Positions 19,328-31,864 of a stretch of DNA of 64,000 bases are shown in pieces; position 1 is the stretch's first letter, and the number at the start of each line of letters is the position of its first letter. The notes under the pieces were generated by a model, which did no database searches, was not told where the DNA came from, and saw nothing but the letters and a program-made list of their open reading frames with translations. The DNA lies in assembly GCA_025716855.1 (NCBI GenBank), contig JAIXMQ010000007.1, positions 186,001 to 250,000 on the forward strand, in the 5' to 3' direction. A program made the translations under genes and the position numbers. This DNA is from Pilaira anomala (taxonomy: Eukaryota > Mucoromycota > Mucoromycetes > Mucorales > Mucoraceae).

Positions 19328-22300
19328 AATTTATTTAAACCCACTTTTAGTTTTAAGAATTGGTGAATAAATTAATGATTATGCTCATGGTTCTTCTCAC
19401 TAATAAAAATTAATGATTGTGCTTAAATAAAATCCCTCTGATGTTAAAAGAAATCCTTTCACTTATTTAATTATGGCTTACAGTGGTGTTTCATTTTATT
19501 TTCTAGAAACATTTGATTTGAGAGTGTGGAGGAAGCACTGTTAGTGTGTACGACATTGTCTAAACAAGTAACAAGTAACTAGAAAAGTTTGTACAACGTA
19601 TGCATTAATCGCTAAAAAAAAAAAACATTTTCATTTCGTTAAATAAGTTGCTTTTTTTTTTTCTTCTGAATTTACAGAGCTAAATCTTTTTTAATGATAA
19701 CTTTACTGCCGAATTACTTTTTGTTTTCAGAGCGCACTAAATAATAAAAACTAAAGAAACAAGATAAGTTGTCTAATTACCAAAATAAAAAACGCGTCAT
19801 AAAAAAAAATGAAACAAATCAAGAAGTAACAACTGCACTTTATAAAAGCTTCAAATCGAAAATATCATTTCTTCCTTGCTTTGAAAAAAATAAAAAGTAT
19901 TTGATGCTTGGATTAAATTCTTCGAAATCAGTTTACCCAACTCATTTCCTTCTAATCTTTAATAATATTATAAGGGGGGAATCGAGTCTGTTACATCAAA
20001 ACAAACAAAAGAGTCAAAAACAATACTGTGTGTTCTATGTTACGTAAAATGGGAAACAATAGAATATCGATTCAATCGAGAACTACTTTTATTGGGAGTA
20101 TATATATATTTTATACAGACTTTCACATTTACTTTTTATACGGATACCAGTTTATGAGTATATATATGTTTATATACAGAGTCCTCATATAAGACGTTTA
20201 GATTTGTTATTTTCTTTTTTTTTTTTTTTTTAGAAAAATATATGCATAACCCATCTACACATGATGTATGAAACGGACTTATACCTTGATGTTTATTTAC
20301 AATTTGAAAGATACTATTTGTTTCATGTATGTTCCACGTGGGACACATCAAGTTTTTTTAAAATTCATCTTTTTTTCGTTCGGTATGGCGGGCTCCGTTT
20401 GTTTTTTTTTGGGCTTGGAGACAGAAAAAGATACTTTAGAAAAAGAAGGTTTTGGAATGATTTTTTTTTTTAATTTATTTAAAACGTTCTTTTTAAAATG
20501 AATATTTAACAAATAGAAGTTTTTTTTTATTATTATTATTATTCTAAAGTAGAAGAGAGAAACTTGTAATGCAGTACAATAAGATTTTTTTTTTTTTTTT
20601 AACCGAGCGATGAGATTTTTTTTTTGCTCGGGTATGACAATAACTAACAGCAAATCAACTAAGCCATGAGTAACACAGAAGTGTTAGTTGGACTTCAATG
20701 TTTTGTCACCTTTTGTTTTTTTTTTTCCTTGTAAAACCATCTATAATATTAAAAGAGAAAAAAAAAATGGGGAAATTTAGTGTCTCTACTAAGCGTTACT
20801 ATTTGTTTTTGTACACGCATTCTTCCCCCCCACCATCTTTATATTATCTATGGTAAGTATGAACTTAAAAATACATTCAGCAAATTAAAATAAATGTCTA
20901 CAATATAAAAAAGTCTGAGTGTAAAGAGAGACGCATAATGACGCCAAAAGTTTCTAACAAAAAAAAAAAAGAAGGGTCGTAATGTATAAAACAATAATAT
21001 GCAGAGTAGCCATCATAGCGTTTCGAAAGGCATATTATGTACGTTAGGATATTATAAACATATTAAAAAGTATGTATATGTACAAAAAAATTCCTTTTCT
21101 TGATTGAGTGTTACAGAACGAATTGCTTATTACTTTATAAAAACTAAATGCATGTACACATATAATATAATTACATCAAAAGTACCATGAACTCAATAAT
21201 TGACTTGTGAGTTATTATAACAAAAGTCGGGATCTCTAAATAAAGACTTGTTGTTCTGACAGGAAATGAAAAACGTGCGAAATCATGTTACGTTCATGTT
21301 TTGGGACCTAGTACACCCTTTTTGTACACTCTTTTTAAATAAAATACGTTTTTTATTTTTTATTTTTAGAAGAAATTAGTATATACACGACTTAATCAAA
21401 AACATTTGTTCAAAAATAAACTGGCACACTTTTTATTGAAACAAATTATTACACACTTTATTTATTAGTAGGATGTATGCATTAAGATTAGATGTGGGGA
21501 GAAGGTTTGATTAGATGGCGCGGATGGTAGGTGAGAGAATAATTTTAAGAATTTTAAAGTTTTTGTTGTATAGTTTCATTTGCGACAACCTTATCTAATT
21601 GCTTAGATATGAACCAATGTTTTGCTTCCTCAAAAGGATTAAAAAGCTTACAAAAACTTTAAGCTATTTATTTCGATCATTATAATAGATTCTTGGTATC
21701 GCATCAGTTCGACATTCCTCATGAACAAATTTCCCATATATTTAAGAGGGTCTAAAGAGGTTGTTGTTACATCGTTCATTGGTGGCTAATAAGATTTTAT
21801 AGTCGAATTTTATACAAATAGATTGGACAGAGAAAATAATCATCACATTTTGTGGCTGTCATAATAGTTTAAATCTTGCATGGGGGACATCGTATTTAGA
21901 TAAGATTCAATTGCACAAATTGAACTGTGAATGCTCTTGAGTGTATCGTATTTTTGTATGGGTAATCTATTCTTTTTTTTTTTTTTTTTACCCTGAAAAA
22001 GGCTTCCATGAAAACTGAATATGCGTAAACATCGTTATCCTTTCCAATAGTAAGTAGAATTAGGATTGATCTCATATGTACCATTCGAAATCAAGAAGTC
22101 TATGTACTCTGATTTATACCATAATTTGAAAAAATAGGTACAATCCTATCTATCCTAAAAAATTTGGTTAAAACATGACAGGTCTACTGCATTTAGAGAT
22201 AAAAATCGTGTCAATTTTACTTTTTTGTGCTGTAAAGGTTACGTATTACCGCTAAAAGAAATCAATTTCCATTTTTGTACGGATTTATCTACCCCACAAA

Positions 22301-22944
22301 AAAAAAAACTAGTTTTTACATGTGTTTGTTTAAAAAAATAAAAATACGATAATTCATTTTCATAACATACAAAAAAAGTTTCCTGTCCATGTTGAATAAG
22401 AATGATTGATGTTTTATATGTAATTAAACGGGTCAATTGATTCTTTATCATTTTCTATAATAAAAAGGAACTTTATCTGTACAATTACCCTAAATAAAAA
22501 AAAAAAAGTGGTAGGTTTTTATTGGTTTCCGAAATAATTACCTGTTATGTGTTATAAAGTAAAAATATATATATACATATATAAATAATAAATATACACT
22601 AAAACAAGTTTTTGATGAAACGGTTAAACAAGTTTTTTTATTTTTAATAAATAATCGGTACAAAGCAAAGGCATTAATCCTTTTAATATATCATTACAAC
22701 TGGGCTGGTAAAGAAAGAAATAGGATGATGATGCTATTGAAGAGAGAGACGATCCTTTGTGTAACTTTTATATATATATAAAAAAAAAAAAAAAAAGTTC
22801 CGGAATTGGATTAAAAATATATACATTTCTTTATTGTAAGAATAATAGTAATAATAGTAAAAGGGAATAATAATAATAATAATAATGTATATATATATAT
22901 AACTGTGGAGTGAGGGAAAGAGAGAGAGAAGGAAAAGAGAATAT
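19328..22944. other. Gene-poor 3.6 kb
   Basis: No supportable gene. It contains the right member of the diverged direct repeat (19586 to about 20035). A minus-strand degenerate stretch near 22084-21600 has two readable pieces (TIGKDNDVYAYSVFMEAFF, and FNPFEEAKHWFISKQLDKVV near 21640) but many stops between them; possibly an old gene remnant. Long T/A runs and an ATT microsatellite (22865-22885) make up much of the rest. Confidence 0.4.
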
Positions 22945-24726
22945 TTAAATTGATGCGGCAACAGTAGCAGTAGTAGTGGGAAAAGTAAATACAGGTTTTG
23001 AATCGGTGATTAATGATTCATCAATTCTAGTAAATTTTGATTGAATTCGACTTGAGAAATGCAGTAATAAGTTTTTTGTAAGATTTTTACAACCAATGAC
23101 GTTAAGATAGACTAGCCGATGACTGACAAGAGCCAATTTCTTTGCATTTTCATCATTCATACAATCCCAACCAGATAAATTCAAGTGTTCTAATTTCAGT
23201 AACTTGCAAGTAATTAAATCAATTGTTTGAGAAGAGACTAAAGAATTGTTACGTTCTCTTTGTTGTAATAATAAATTTCTTCGATGTTGAAAAGATTCAT
23301 CTGTAAGACGAGGTTCTACATCCAGTCGATAAATTAAATTAAGTAAAGCGTTTAAAGGGTAACGATTTTCATCCCTTAAGCTATTGTTCTTCATCCTTCC
23401 TAAATTTAATCGAGTAATGTTTGGACAGCGAGTAACAAGGTATTCAAGGTGACTATGTTGAATCATACTTGTATTATCAATATCTAACCATTCAAGTCTA
23501 GGTCCACATCTTTTGGCAATCGCGTGAAGACTGATCCCTGTCAGCTGTTTACAGTTACTAAGGTTGATGCGTCGGAGGCTACTTCCGGTGGCTATCACGA
23601 GCTTAATGAGACCATTATCAGTTATCCTTCCACAACCTGCTAAATCCAAAGCTTCCAAATGTCTACAGTTTTTTACTAAAAATAGTAAGCCAACATCCGT
23701 AAGGTATTCACAGTTCTGAGCGATAAAAGTCTTTAGGGAAATGTTTTTTGAGATGGATAATAATTCCATGATACCAATAGAAGAATCAGAGAGATTGAGA
23801 GAGTTGAGGTTTGGACAATGATGAATGATTTTAGTGATAGTGAGTTCTTCAATTGAATGGGCGATTCGACTGAGATCAAGGGATTGAATGGCATGACCAT
23901 ATTTTGGTAGATGAAAAGGAAATTGAGGAGAAAAATGACGAAAAGTCTTGGAGATAAATCCTAATGAAGAAGTATCTGTGGTAAATGTCATGATGGGGTG
24001 TTTTGGACAAGCAGATTTCCATAAGATGGGAGTGATTAATGCATTCCAATGTTTTGTTACGGTAGAACAATGATATAAGGTGTTGGAATCCATACAACTA
24101 AATAAGTTCAATAGTAATTCGTTTGGCATTCTTTCAAATGGTTTTGATTTATAAAGTATCGGTACATTCTTTATGAATGAGATGAAACCTTTTGAAATTC
24201 CCTCCGTACTAGTGTTCTTCATTTTATACTTTGGTAAATCTACTATTTCCTTTTTTACTGGTATTATCTTCTTTGTTTGTTGTAATGGTTTGTTGTAAAT
24301 TTGTTGTAATGGATAAGATTTACTTGACTTTAATGTTAAACGTTTTTCAGGAACACTAGAAGAAGAACGATGCTTGATTTCGGTAGGTGAACGGTACTTT
24401 GAACGGTACTGTTTATCAGCAGAAACCGATTTAGTTGGTTTTGGACCACCACCACCAGCACCACCGTAATACTTGTCAAATGAGTTTAATGTTGGTGTAA
24501 CAATAACCTTTTCATCTCCGGCAGAACGACGTCTTTCTGAAAGTAAATTTTTTGCCCTTGAAACTAATACAGTTCGACGTCTTTGTAAAACTAATTCTTC
24601 TTCTGTTGGAAATGTAGGTTGTTTATTAGCTACATAAATTACTGCTTTGATGGTAGAAATAATATGAATATAAATATGAATTAAAAAATCCATCCATCCA
24701 AATATAAAAGATATTAATTTATTCAT
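22945..24726 (-). CDS. F-box and leucine-rich-repeat protein
   Basis: A single exon of 593 codons from the ATG at 24726; upstream in-frame codons to 24786 have no ATG. An F-box (FERMPNELLLNLFSCMDSNT then HWNALITPILWKSAC, residues about 198-240) should bind Skp1 in an SCF ubiquitin ligase. It is followed by about 10 AMN1/GRR1-type cysteine-containing LRRs (for example CRHLEALDLAGCGRITDNGL, LRRINLSNCKQLTGISLHAI, LKLEHLNLSGWDCMND), the substrate-binding part. The first 35 residues are hydrophobic, an unusual feature that could be a membrane anchor, followed by a basic Ser-rich linker. Its substrate cannot be told from sequence. Its promoter contains a 31-base A-run (24810-24839). Confidence 0.9.
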   Translation of the reverse strand: MNKLISFIFGWMDFLIHIYIHIISTIKAVIYVANKQPTFPTEEELVLQRRRTVLVSRAKNLLSERRRSAGDEKVIVTPTLNSFDKYYGGAGGGGPKPTKSVSADKQYRSKYRSPTEIKHRSSSSVPEKRLTLKSSKSYPLQQIYNKPLQQTKKIIPVKKEIVDLPKYKMKNTSTEGISKGFISFIKNVPILYKSKPFERMPNELLLNLFSCMDSNTLYHCSTVTKHWNALITPILWKSACPKHPIMTFTTDTSSLGFISKTFRHFSPQFPFHLPKYGHAIQSLDLSRIAHSIEELTITKIIHHCPNLNSLNLSDSSIGIMELLSISKNISLKTFIAQNCEYLTDVGLLFLVKNCRHLEALDLAGCGRITDNGLIKLVIATGSSLRRINLSNCKQLTGISLHAIAKRCGPRLEWLDIDNTSMIQHSHLEYLVTRCPNITRLNLGRMKNNSLRDENRYPLNALLNLIYRLDVEPRLTDESFQHRRNLLLQQRERNNSLVSSQTIDLITCKLLKLEHLNLSGWDCMNDENAKKLALVSHRLVYLNVIGCKNLTKNLLLHFSSRIQSKFTRIDESLITDSKPVFTFPTTTATVAASI

Positions 24727-24786
24727 GATATTTTTTAAAAAAAGAAAAATTAAAAAAGCGAAAGAAAGGAAGAAAAACAAAAACAA

Positions 24787-24805
24787 AAGAAATGAGGAAT
24801 TAAAT

Positions 24806-24841
<36 letters not shown>

Positions 24842-26256
24842 AGGAGGCAAGCGCGAGGAGGGGGATGATGAATGATGAATTATATGTTACACTTCCCCAA
24901 AAAATTGGAATTTCGCTTGACATGCGAAATGGTCATTGTTTTATTTTACGGAAGCATGTCTTCCGAGCTAAAAGATGATGTTACAGCTCAATGTAACACT
25001 ATTTTTTTTTTTTTTATTTACAGTATACCAATCATGGTATGGAAGAGGTAAAATACACACAAAAGCCGTGTACGTAATACGTGGCTTATTTATTTATAAT
25101 ACTGGTTCTTTTCTCTCTCTCTCTCACTTTGAAACAAAATATATGTAAAAACAAATCATCACTTGTAAAGAGAATCGATAGTTACTAAAAATGGATAGCA
25201 GCCCCCTAATTTGTTTCATATGTTACTTGTTGATAACAAGAGTAAATTTAATAAAGTTTCAAGTACAACTAAAACACACATTTGGGATATAAAAAAACTC
25301 CCTCCAGAACCCTTCAGCCTTGTGGAATTAAAAGAGTGAATCATTTTTTCTTTTATGTTAGTTCGTCATTCCAATGAAGAAAGGTCGTATATTTTTGTGT
25401 ACTTGGAAAAAATAGGCCACACACTAAATTTGAGAAAGCCATATGTGCCTGAAAATGTCTTTTGGTTATTTAGCCAAAGCATAATTATAATTGAAAGCAA
25501 GTATGTTGATTTTACGAAATGCTATACGAGCAAAATTGAAAAAAAAAAAAAAAAATGTTGTACAGGAACAATTTCACTCGCTTCAGTGTTTCAACATCAC
25601 TCTCAGCTTTATAACCTAGAAGGGAATGATATGTACCATTATTACTCATTTTTTTTTTTATAGCTGTAGAGAGCTCAAGGGAACAAATTAGAGCATTGCT
25701 CATGAATGATTGCAATGTATAAATTGAGGAGAATGGCCCGTTGTAGTCTGATTCCTTTTGATACGTATTGATCCTATATATTTTACTTAGATTTTAAGGT
25801 GACAAATTATTACTTTATCATTGATAAAAAAAACGTGTATTCTTTCTTGATACAATATCTTGTTTGAATAAGGCATATGGTTATCAAATAAGGAAGAAAA
25901 GAAAAAAAAAGCGATCCATATAATGAAGCTAAAAAAAAAACTTGCTTATATGGCGTGTGAAGAAAAAAATAAAGATTATGTGAAATTGTAAAAGAATTGG
26001 AACACTTCGGAAGTTGAGCTGTTTACACAATGTATACTAATTCATTGAATATTATTAATTAAAAGTCGGATGGAATTTAGGTGATTTAACTCTTGATAGA
26101 GGTCTATACGTTTTTCAAGCGTTTGTCTTTGCGATTTGTATCACACACACAACAACTTTTTTTTTTTGAGACTGCTTCTAATATAGTAAAACAGGACACG
26201 ATTGAACAAAAACAAAAGAGTATTTTCCTTATGAAATAACACTCAACTATTTTATA
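24787..26256. other. Intergenic, 1.5 kb
   Basis: Shared upstream region of the F-box gene (minus) and KXD1 (plus). No gene found. 25840-25990 carries the third diverged copy of the dispersed repeat seen near 600 and 3970. Confidence 0.5.
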
Positions 26257-26654
26257 ATGTCCATCCCACATCATATTTCAAGTCAGTTATTACAGTTAAA
26301 AAGTGAAGAAGAGATTAAAGTAATAATAAAAGACCAAGAAGAATGGTAAAAAAAAAAAAAAAAAAAAAAAAAGTATTGTTCACTGAATAACATAAAAAAA
26401 AAAAAAACAGTTTAAAAATATACCAAGATACACAACAAAAATTAGAAGCATTTAACAAGTTTAGTAAAGCCCGTTATCAACAAGTGCATAAACACTTTGA
26501 AATCCATACAAAATTATTAAAACAAGTGAAAACAGATTTAGATACAGTCTTTATCAAGTTGAGAAAATTAAAGAAAGAACTTGCATTAAAATATCCAAAT
26601 CATTATGAAGCTGCTTTAGAAAAATATCCTGCACCACAATTATCAGATGATTAA
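26257..26654 (+). CDS. KXD1: KxDL-motif protein (BORC/BLOC-1-related subunit)
   Basis: Exons 26257-26345 and 26411-26654 give 110 residues. The second exon matches the KxDL family throughout (YQDTQQKLEAFNKFSKARYQ, HFEIHTKLLKQVKTDLDTVF, IKLRKLKKELALKYPNHYEA) and carries the signature K-T-D-L. In animals KXD1 is a BORC subunit that positions lysosomes; in yeast it is in BLOC-1 on endosomes. The protein is one long coiled coil, normal in length for the family. The splice joins in phase across a poly-A-rich intron. The stop lies inside the 3' end of the convergent CotH gene, a 12-bp coding overlap. Confidence 0.85.
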
Positions 26655-28551
26655 AATAAAATGTTTTAATATAGAGTTATACTTGACTTGAATCCATTCT
26701 TTTAATCCAATCAATTGATCTACTTTTTTCTTTGATCCAGTGACTAGAGCGCTCTTAAAGTCATCTAGACCGGTTTGTATCGTCGATTGAATACCTACGG
26801 TTTGAGATACAAGTGATTGGTCCCATATGACGGAGCTCTCGATTAAATTCACAATGGCATCAATACGTTTGTTAAGAATATCTGGTGTCGTCAATTGACT
26901 GTTGATGTCCTTGATGGTTTCATAGTACATGTTGAGTAAATAAGGTGTGGATCGAATCTTGTCCCAAAGATATGAATTAATGGGTTGTCCTTTAAATATA
27001 TCTAAGGGTTTTCCTGTCAGGAAATGGATTTGATCGGATTCTACGCCATTTCCAAATGTATAATCAAAGTCAATGGGTAATAAGACGTAAAGATTCTTTA
27101 CTGTATCATGATGAAGGATATAATTGTTTCCAGCTTTGTGTATTGTCAAAAAAAAAAAAAAAAAAAAAAAAGTAAATAAAAGGGAAATAACTGTATACAT
27201 GTACACATGTATTTTATATTATCTTTACCGTATTGATGCGCATCCCAGTTTCCTGCGATCCATTCAATGGCCAATTGTCGTAGATAACTTGTTACATCTA
27301 AATGCTCTTCCCATAAATCGAAAGCACGATGATCATTAGGAATATCAGATGAATTATAGTGTCTAATAAATCTTGTAAAGTTCACTAAGTGTTGAATGGC
27401 AGGTAAGTGACCTTCAGGGGATTCATGCTTTACTTCATACGTCTTTTTCTCATATAATGCAATGTCTTCACCAAGGTAATTTAAATTGGCTGTGGTTGAA
27501 CCTTCTGCAGCATCTGCTTTTATGATGAATCCAGGTTCCATTTCTGAAGTAGCGTACATGACTTCACGAATGAAACTATGCTAAATGTATTAATATATTT
27601 GAATAGGTTATGTGTTTTTTATTTTTCTTACTCTGGGGAGGCAGGATCATCTACTGCTAAGAATAATCCAATTGGGTTATCGTTGATAAATAATCGGATA
27701 TAGCCTCCTCTTGCAGCAACAATACCTGTTGATTTTAAGATATCGTTATAAAGTTTCTCTCTTATCATGGTAGAATCAGTGGATTCAGGTCTTAATTTTA
27801 AATGCCATCTTCTGTATAATCCATTGGGATAGGACTCGATAGGGATATTGACCTTGTAAGGTACTTTTGACCATAATCTACTTGAATGTCCACTCACTTT
27901 AAATGTTACATTTTGAAACACTTGCATAGTATTATAGCTATTATTTTTAAAAAAAAAAAGGAGATAAGAATAAATTTCAAAAGTGTATATTTAAGCCCTT
28001 TTTTTTTTTTACTTTATGTAAGTCAAATCAGCAAGTATCTCAAACTTTTTATCCATTTTATTTTGATGCATGGCAACGACTTCTTCAGGAGAGGCAGAGA
28101 TATGAATGGTAGCGACTGTACCTTCTTGATATAATTGACAGGCCACAGGATCATTCATGCCGCCTAACGGAGAATAACGGTCTTTATCAAAGGAATAAAG
28201 TTGAGGTAAATTGTGCATGTCGTCTTGTTTATGCCATGATTGTCCAAATATATCGTAAAAAGATTGTTGAGCTGTCAAGTAAGTTGGTGCTCTTTCAAAT
28301 GGTTCGGGTTGAACAAGATTGTCTGTTGAAATGATGTATTGATATGAGGATTGTGCAGTGGGTGCAGCACCTGTATAAAGTAAAGGAAGATGGGATTGTT
28401 CAAGTAGATAGTGAGTACCATCTACAGAAACAAAAATGGATTGACCTGGAGTGAGTGGTGTGATGGATAAAACGTTGTAAGTGATCAAGTCAGTTGTTGC
28501 TGCTAGAACGTAACTGACAGAAAATAGAAAATAGAGCAGTAATCTCAGCAT
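26643..28551 (-). CDS. CotH-family (spore-coat-kinase-like) secreted protein
   Basis: Exons 28551-28013, 27937-27632, 27575-27229 and 27133-26643 join in phase to 560 codons. A signal peptide (MLRLLLYFLFSVSYVLA) leads a secreted or surface protein. The CotH core is clear: GLYRRWHLKLRPESTDSTMI, REKLYNDILKSTGIVAARGG, YIRLFINDNPIGLFLAVDDP, then IEWIAGNWDAHQYAGNNYIL and LLPIDFDYTFG, the last being the DFD-like metal-binding block. CotH proteins are atypical protein kinases in bacterial spores; several Mucorales homologues sit on spores and hyphae. The particular paralogue class cannot be assigned here. No C-terminal GPI signal is evident. The C-terminus overlaps the KXD1 coding end on the other strand. 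Confidence 0.88.
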
Positions 28552-28735
28552 TTCTTGGGCTAGGTAAGGTAATTTTTTATTTAAATAGTAAATAAAGAGT
28601 GATTAAAATGTTGGTATGCAATGATTTCAATTAAATAATGATAAATCTATACATATATATAAATAAAAAGGGAAGTCAAAGGAGAATTTGATATTTGAAC
28701 CAAAATAAATCTCCATTTTTTTTTTTTTTTTTCTA

Positions 28736-29848
28736 TTAATCATCAATATCACCACTTTTCTTATCATAATTCACACATTTGACTTGAGTACGTTGTCTTG
28801 TTTTGATTTCAAAAGCGGTTAAATAATCACCATAGACACAACCTGAATCTAAACCAAAGGTATTTTTTTGTAGATTTAAACCTCTTCCAGCGTCATGTCC
28901 ATAATAAATATTCATGTTTTCAGTGCTTGAAGTTTTGACTTTCGCGTTCCAGGCGGTGGCCCAAGCGGTACCTGAGCCACTGAGAGGGTTTGGTTGATTT
29001 TTGGTATCGATGTCACGCATATTCATAGCTAAATAAGGAACTTGATCCTGTAATGAATCTATATTAGGATCTAAACCAGCGTGTACCACGACTGTATTAT
29101 TTAAATTTGGGATATGAAGGATGACTGGACAACTTGAAAGGTAATCAAAATCAGATTGAGTTAATTGCCTACAAGGTAAAAAAAAAAAGTGTCAGTATTT
29201 TTAAAATAAAATATATATATATATTACTACTGATTAGCTTTACGTTGAAACGGCTACATGATAATTCTTGAATTTAATTGGATCTGGTACACGACCTTCA
29301 GGCATATTAGCATCTAAAGGATACATTGCATTTCTACCTCTCTCAAGTTCAAAAGCTTTTAACCTGACGATTTTATCATCATGATTTCCACGTACACATA
29401 ATAATCCTAATTCTTTTGCACGACGTATGACACCGACCGTATCAGGTCCCTTGGTAGTTAAATCGCCTGCGAGGATCATTTGATCTTTGGTAGGATCGAA
29501 TTTGATTTGAGTTAATAAAGTGTTGAGTTCTTTAAGACAACCATGGACGTCACCTACGACAAAGATACGCTCTTTGTCTTGTGTGGTAGTATCTGTAACG
29601 AGTTGTGTCATATGTGCATAAGAAGAAATAGGGTACTGACTGTTGCCAGAAGTAGGACTGGATGATTTTTTTTGATTGGTGACGACTACAGCTACGACAA
29701 TGACAATAACAATAATGATTAGGGTTGTGACGCCAATGGCTATATTACGCCATAGTTTCTTTTGTTTAGGTGTCTTTGGGTTTATGGGATATGCTTCTAT
29801 GTATTCAAAACTACTGGTATCGTCTCTTCTATTATTAAAATGTGCCAT
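28736..29848 (-). CDS. PPN2: PPN2-like membrane metallophosphatase (endopolyphosphatase)
   Basis: Exons 29848-29244 and 29168-28736 give 345 residues. A short cytosolic N-terminus and one transmembrane helix (residues about 35-57) make it a type II membrane protein. The calcineurin-like fold follows with GDVHG (99-103), LAGDLTTKGPD, GNHDD (154-158), VVVHAGLDP and YYGHDAGRG, supplying all metal ligands. This arrangement matches yeast Ppn2, a vacuolar zinc-dependent polyphosphatase that shortens inorganic polyphosphate. Other PPP-type membrane phosphatases are the alternative, but the anchor plus domain order favours Ppn2. It shares a head-to-tail layout with CotH, 185 bp away. Confidence 0.85.
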
Positions 29849-30108
29849 AATAAATAAATAAATAAATAAATAAAAAAAAAGGAACCTCGAGAAAAAAAAA
29901 AAAAAAAAAATCTCCCCTTTTTATTAACGTTTTTTGTAATTTTCGTGGTCACTTCTTTCGGAAAACCGGGTATTATGAGCCATGGCTGGGGAAATACACG
30001 CCACAAGAAAGGAGGGGTTTTTTATTTTATATATATATATATATATAATTCGTAGTGGTTGTACTTTATTTAAATACTTTTTATTTTATTTATTTTCTTA
30101 CCTATTAT

Positions 30109-30391
30109 TTAATCAGAACGATGAATGAAACCAATAGAGAAATTTCTAGTAAAGATCATGGCCGGATGATCCATTTTCCTCATGAATTCAGGTAAAATCA
30201 AAGTGGATTGATTTAATTGTTGAACAAGGTCAAGACAGACATGATCAGGGTAAATTAAATGGTCTGTAGATTTATCGTTTGACCATAACGCGATATTTTG
30301 TTTGCTTTGATTTGTTTCTTTTGTACAGTCCAGGTAAATTACCTTCATCACTGTATATAAAACCTATCTTTTAGTATGCTTTTATCTCACT

Positions 30392-30423
<32 letters not shown>

Positions 30424-31709
30424 TTACCTCTGTCACGCTTTAATTGAGTTGTACCTTGTTGGTTATAAATAATATTTGTGTCCCAATTAAATAACCAAAT
30501 CTAATTTTAAACAAAACATGAGTATAAATAAAATAAAAATAAAAAAAGTCGAGTTGAATTCATGGGACTTACTAAGGTATAGATCTTTTCAGATTGTCTT
30601 CCTTGGATCAAGAAACGATGTGTTGCATGTATTTTTGCAGTATTGATTAAATCAGAAACAAAGTAATCAGTAAATGTAGGTAGTTCAGGTAAACTAGGTA
30701 CGATGGTAATACAGTATTTAAAAAATTTCAATGACATGAGTACCATCTTTTCTTCGTTATCTTTACAGTATTGACCTTCTCCTAATACATGATTACAATG
30801 AGAACAATTAATTGCAATCCATTTTGTAAATGTACCATGATCCCACTATATAAATATATATATATATATAAAAAAAAGATGAGTATAAATGAATAAAAAG
30901 AAATGTGTGACATGGTAGTAGTTTGTAAAATTTATAGAAATGAAACTTTCTTCTATCAAACTGTTTGAATGCCTTTTTTTTTTTTTAATCTTGGATTTTT
31001 GTATCGGTCAAATGATGATATCTAACGCATCAACGACCTTCTTGAAATCCGTATTTTTTTTTTTAAAAAAAAAAGAAAAAGAAATACTTACATTTGTACG
31101 TTTAGAAACAATTGGATCAGGTTGAACAACATCTTGTATTAAATTATCAGGATGAATCAAGAAATAACTTGTACCGACTAATAAAGCATTCGGTCTAGCT
31201 AGAATCGGTCTCATACGTGCGTGATGTTCTTCAGGTTTGGTTTCATGACAAATCCAACACTCTACTAATTCATACCAATGTTCTGAAGGTAAATCTTTTA
31301 TCTTGTAATCAACTGTATCATCAATCAGAGATGTTTGACAGTTTTGACAATGGAATTGTTTTTTACTAGTAGGTGCACCCCCTAGCAAAAGTTTCGAAGT
31401 CCACCATTCTTTGACTTGGGCTTGTTGTGACCTTAAAGATGAAGATGAAGAAGAGAAAGACAGTTTAAGTTCCCAAGGGACTAGACCAGATGAATCCGTG
31501 TTGTTTGATGAAGTGGGTTGAGATACGACCAGGTTATCTGAACTGATGGATACGTTTACGGTGGATAAGTCAACAACCGGTTGGTGATCAAGTAAGATGG
31601 TGTTGTTCTTTAATTGAAGTGATTCACTTACGTTACAACTAGGACGTGTTGAGATGGAAGCACGTAATACGTTGATATTACCAAGTTCTTCAGCGAAAAA
31701 AGGAGTCAT
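30109..31709 (-). CDS. IPA1: E3 ubiquitin ligase IPA1/UBE3D family (E2-binding HECT-like)
   Basis: Exons 31709-31092, 30845-30573, 30500-30428 and 30350-30109 give 401 residues. The protein has the conserved Cys pairs FHCQNC and LVECWICHE, a NCSHCNHVLGEGQYC block, RFLIQGRQSEKIYTLIWLFN and a C-terminal VMKVIYLDC segment, all features of the E2-binding HECT-like family. Yeast Ipa1 is nuclear and needed for mRNA 3'-end processing; the human relative binds UBE2C. Splice junctions fall in phase. The 5' flank holds an unusually long GA microsatellite. Confidence 0.85.
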
Positions 31710-31715
31710 TTATAC

Positions 31716-31716
<1 letters not shown>

Positions 31717-31799
<83 letters not shown>

Positions 31800-31802
31800 G
31801 AG
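31717..31802. repeat. GA dinucleotide microsatellite in the IPA1 5' flank
   Basis: About 40 uninterrupted GA units start only 8 bp upstream of the IPA1 start codon and grade into GACA repeats. It therefore lies in the 5' untranslated region or core promoter. Confidence 0.95.
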
Positions 31803-31864
31803 AAAAGGTTTTTTTTTTAAAAACGCGTAAGGTGGGACGTTTTTTTTTTTTTTTTTTTTTTTAT

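Noticed and set aside
22734..22961. 75-codon minus-strand ORF beside the F-box gene
   Set aside because: Composed of TAT/ATT microsatellite translation (poly-Tyr, poly-Ile).
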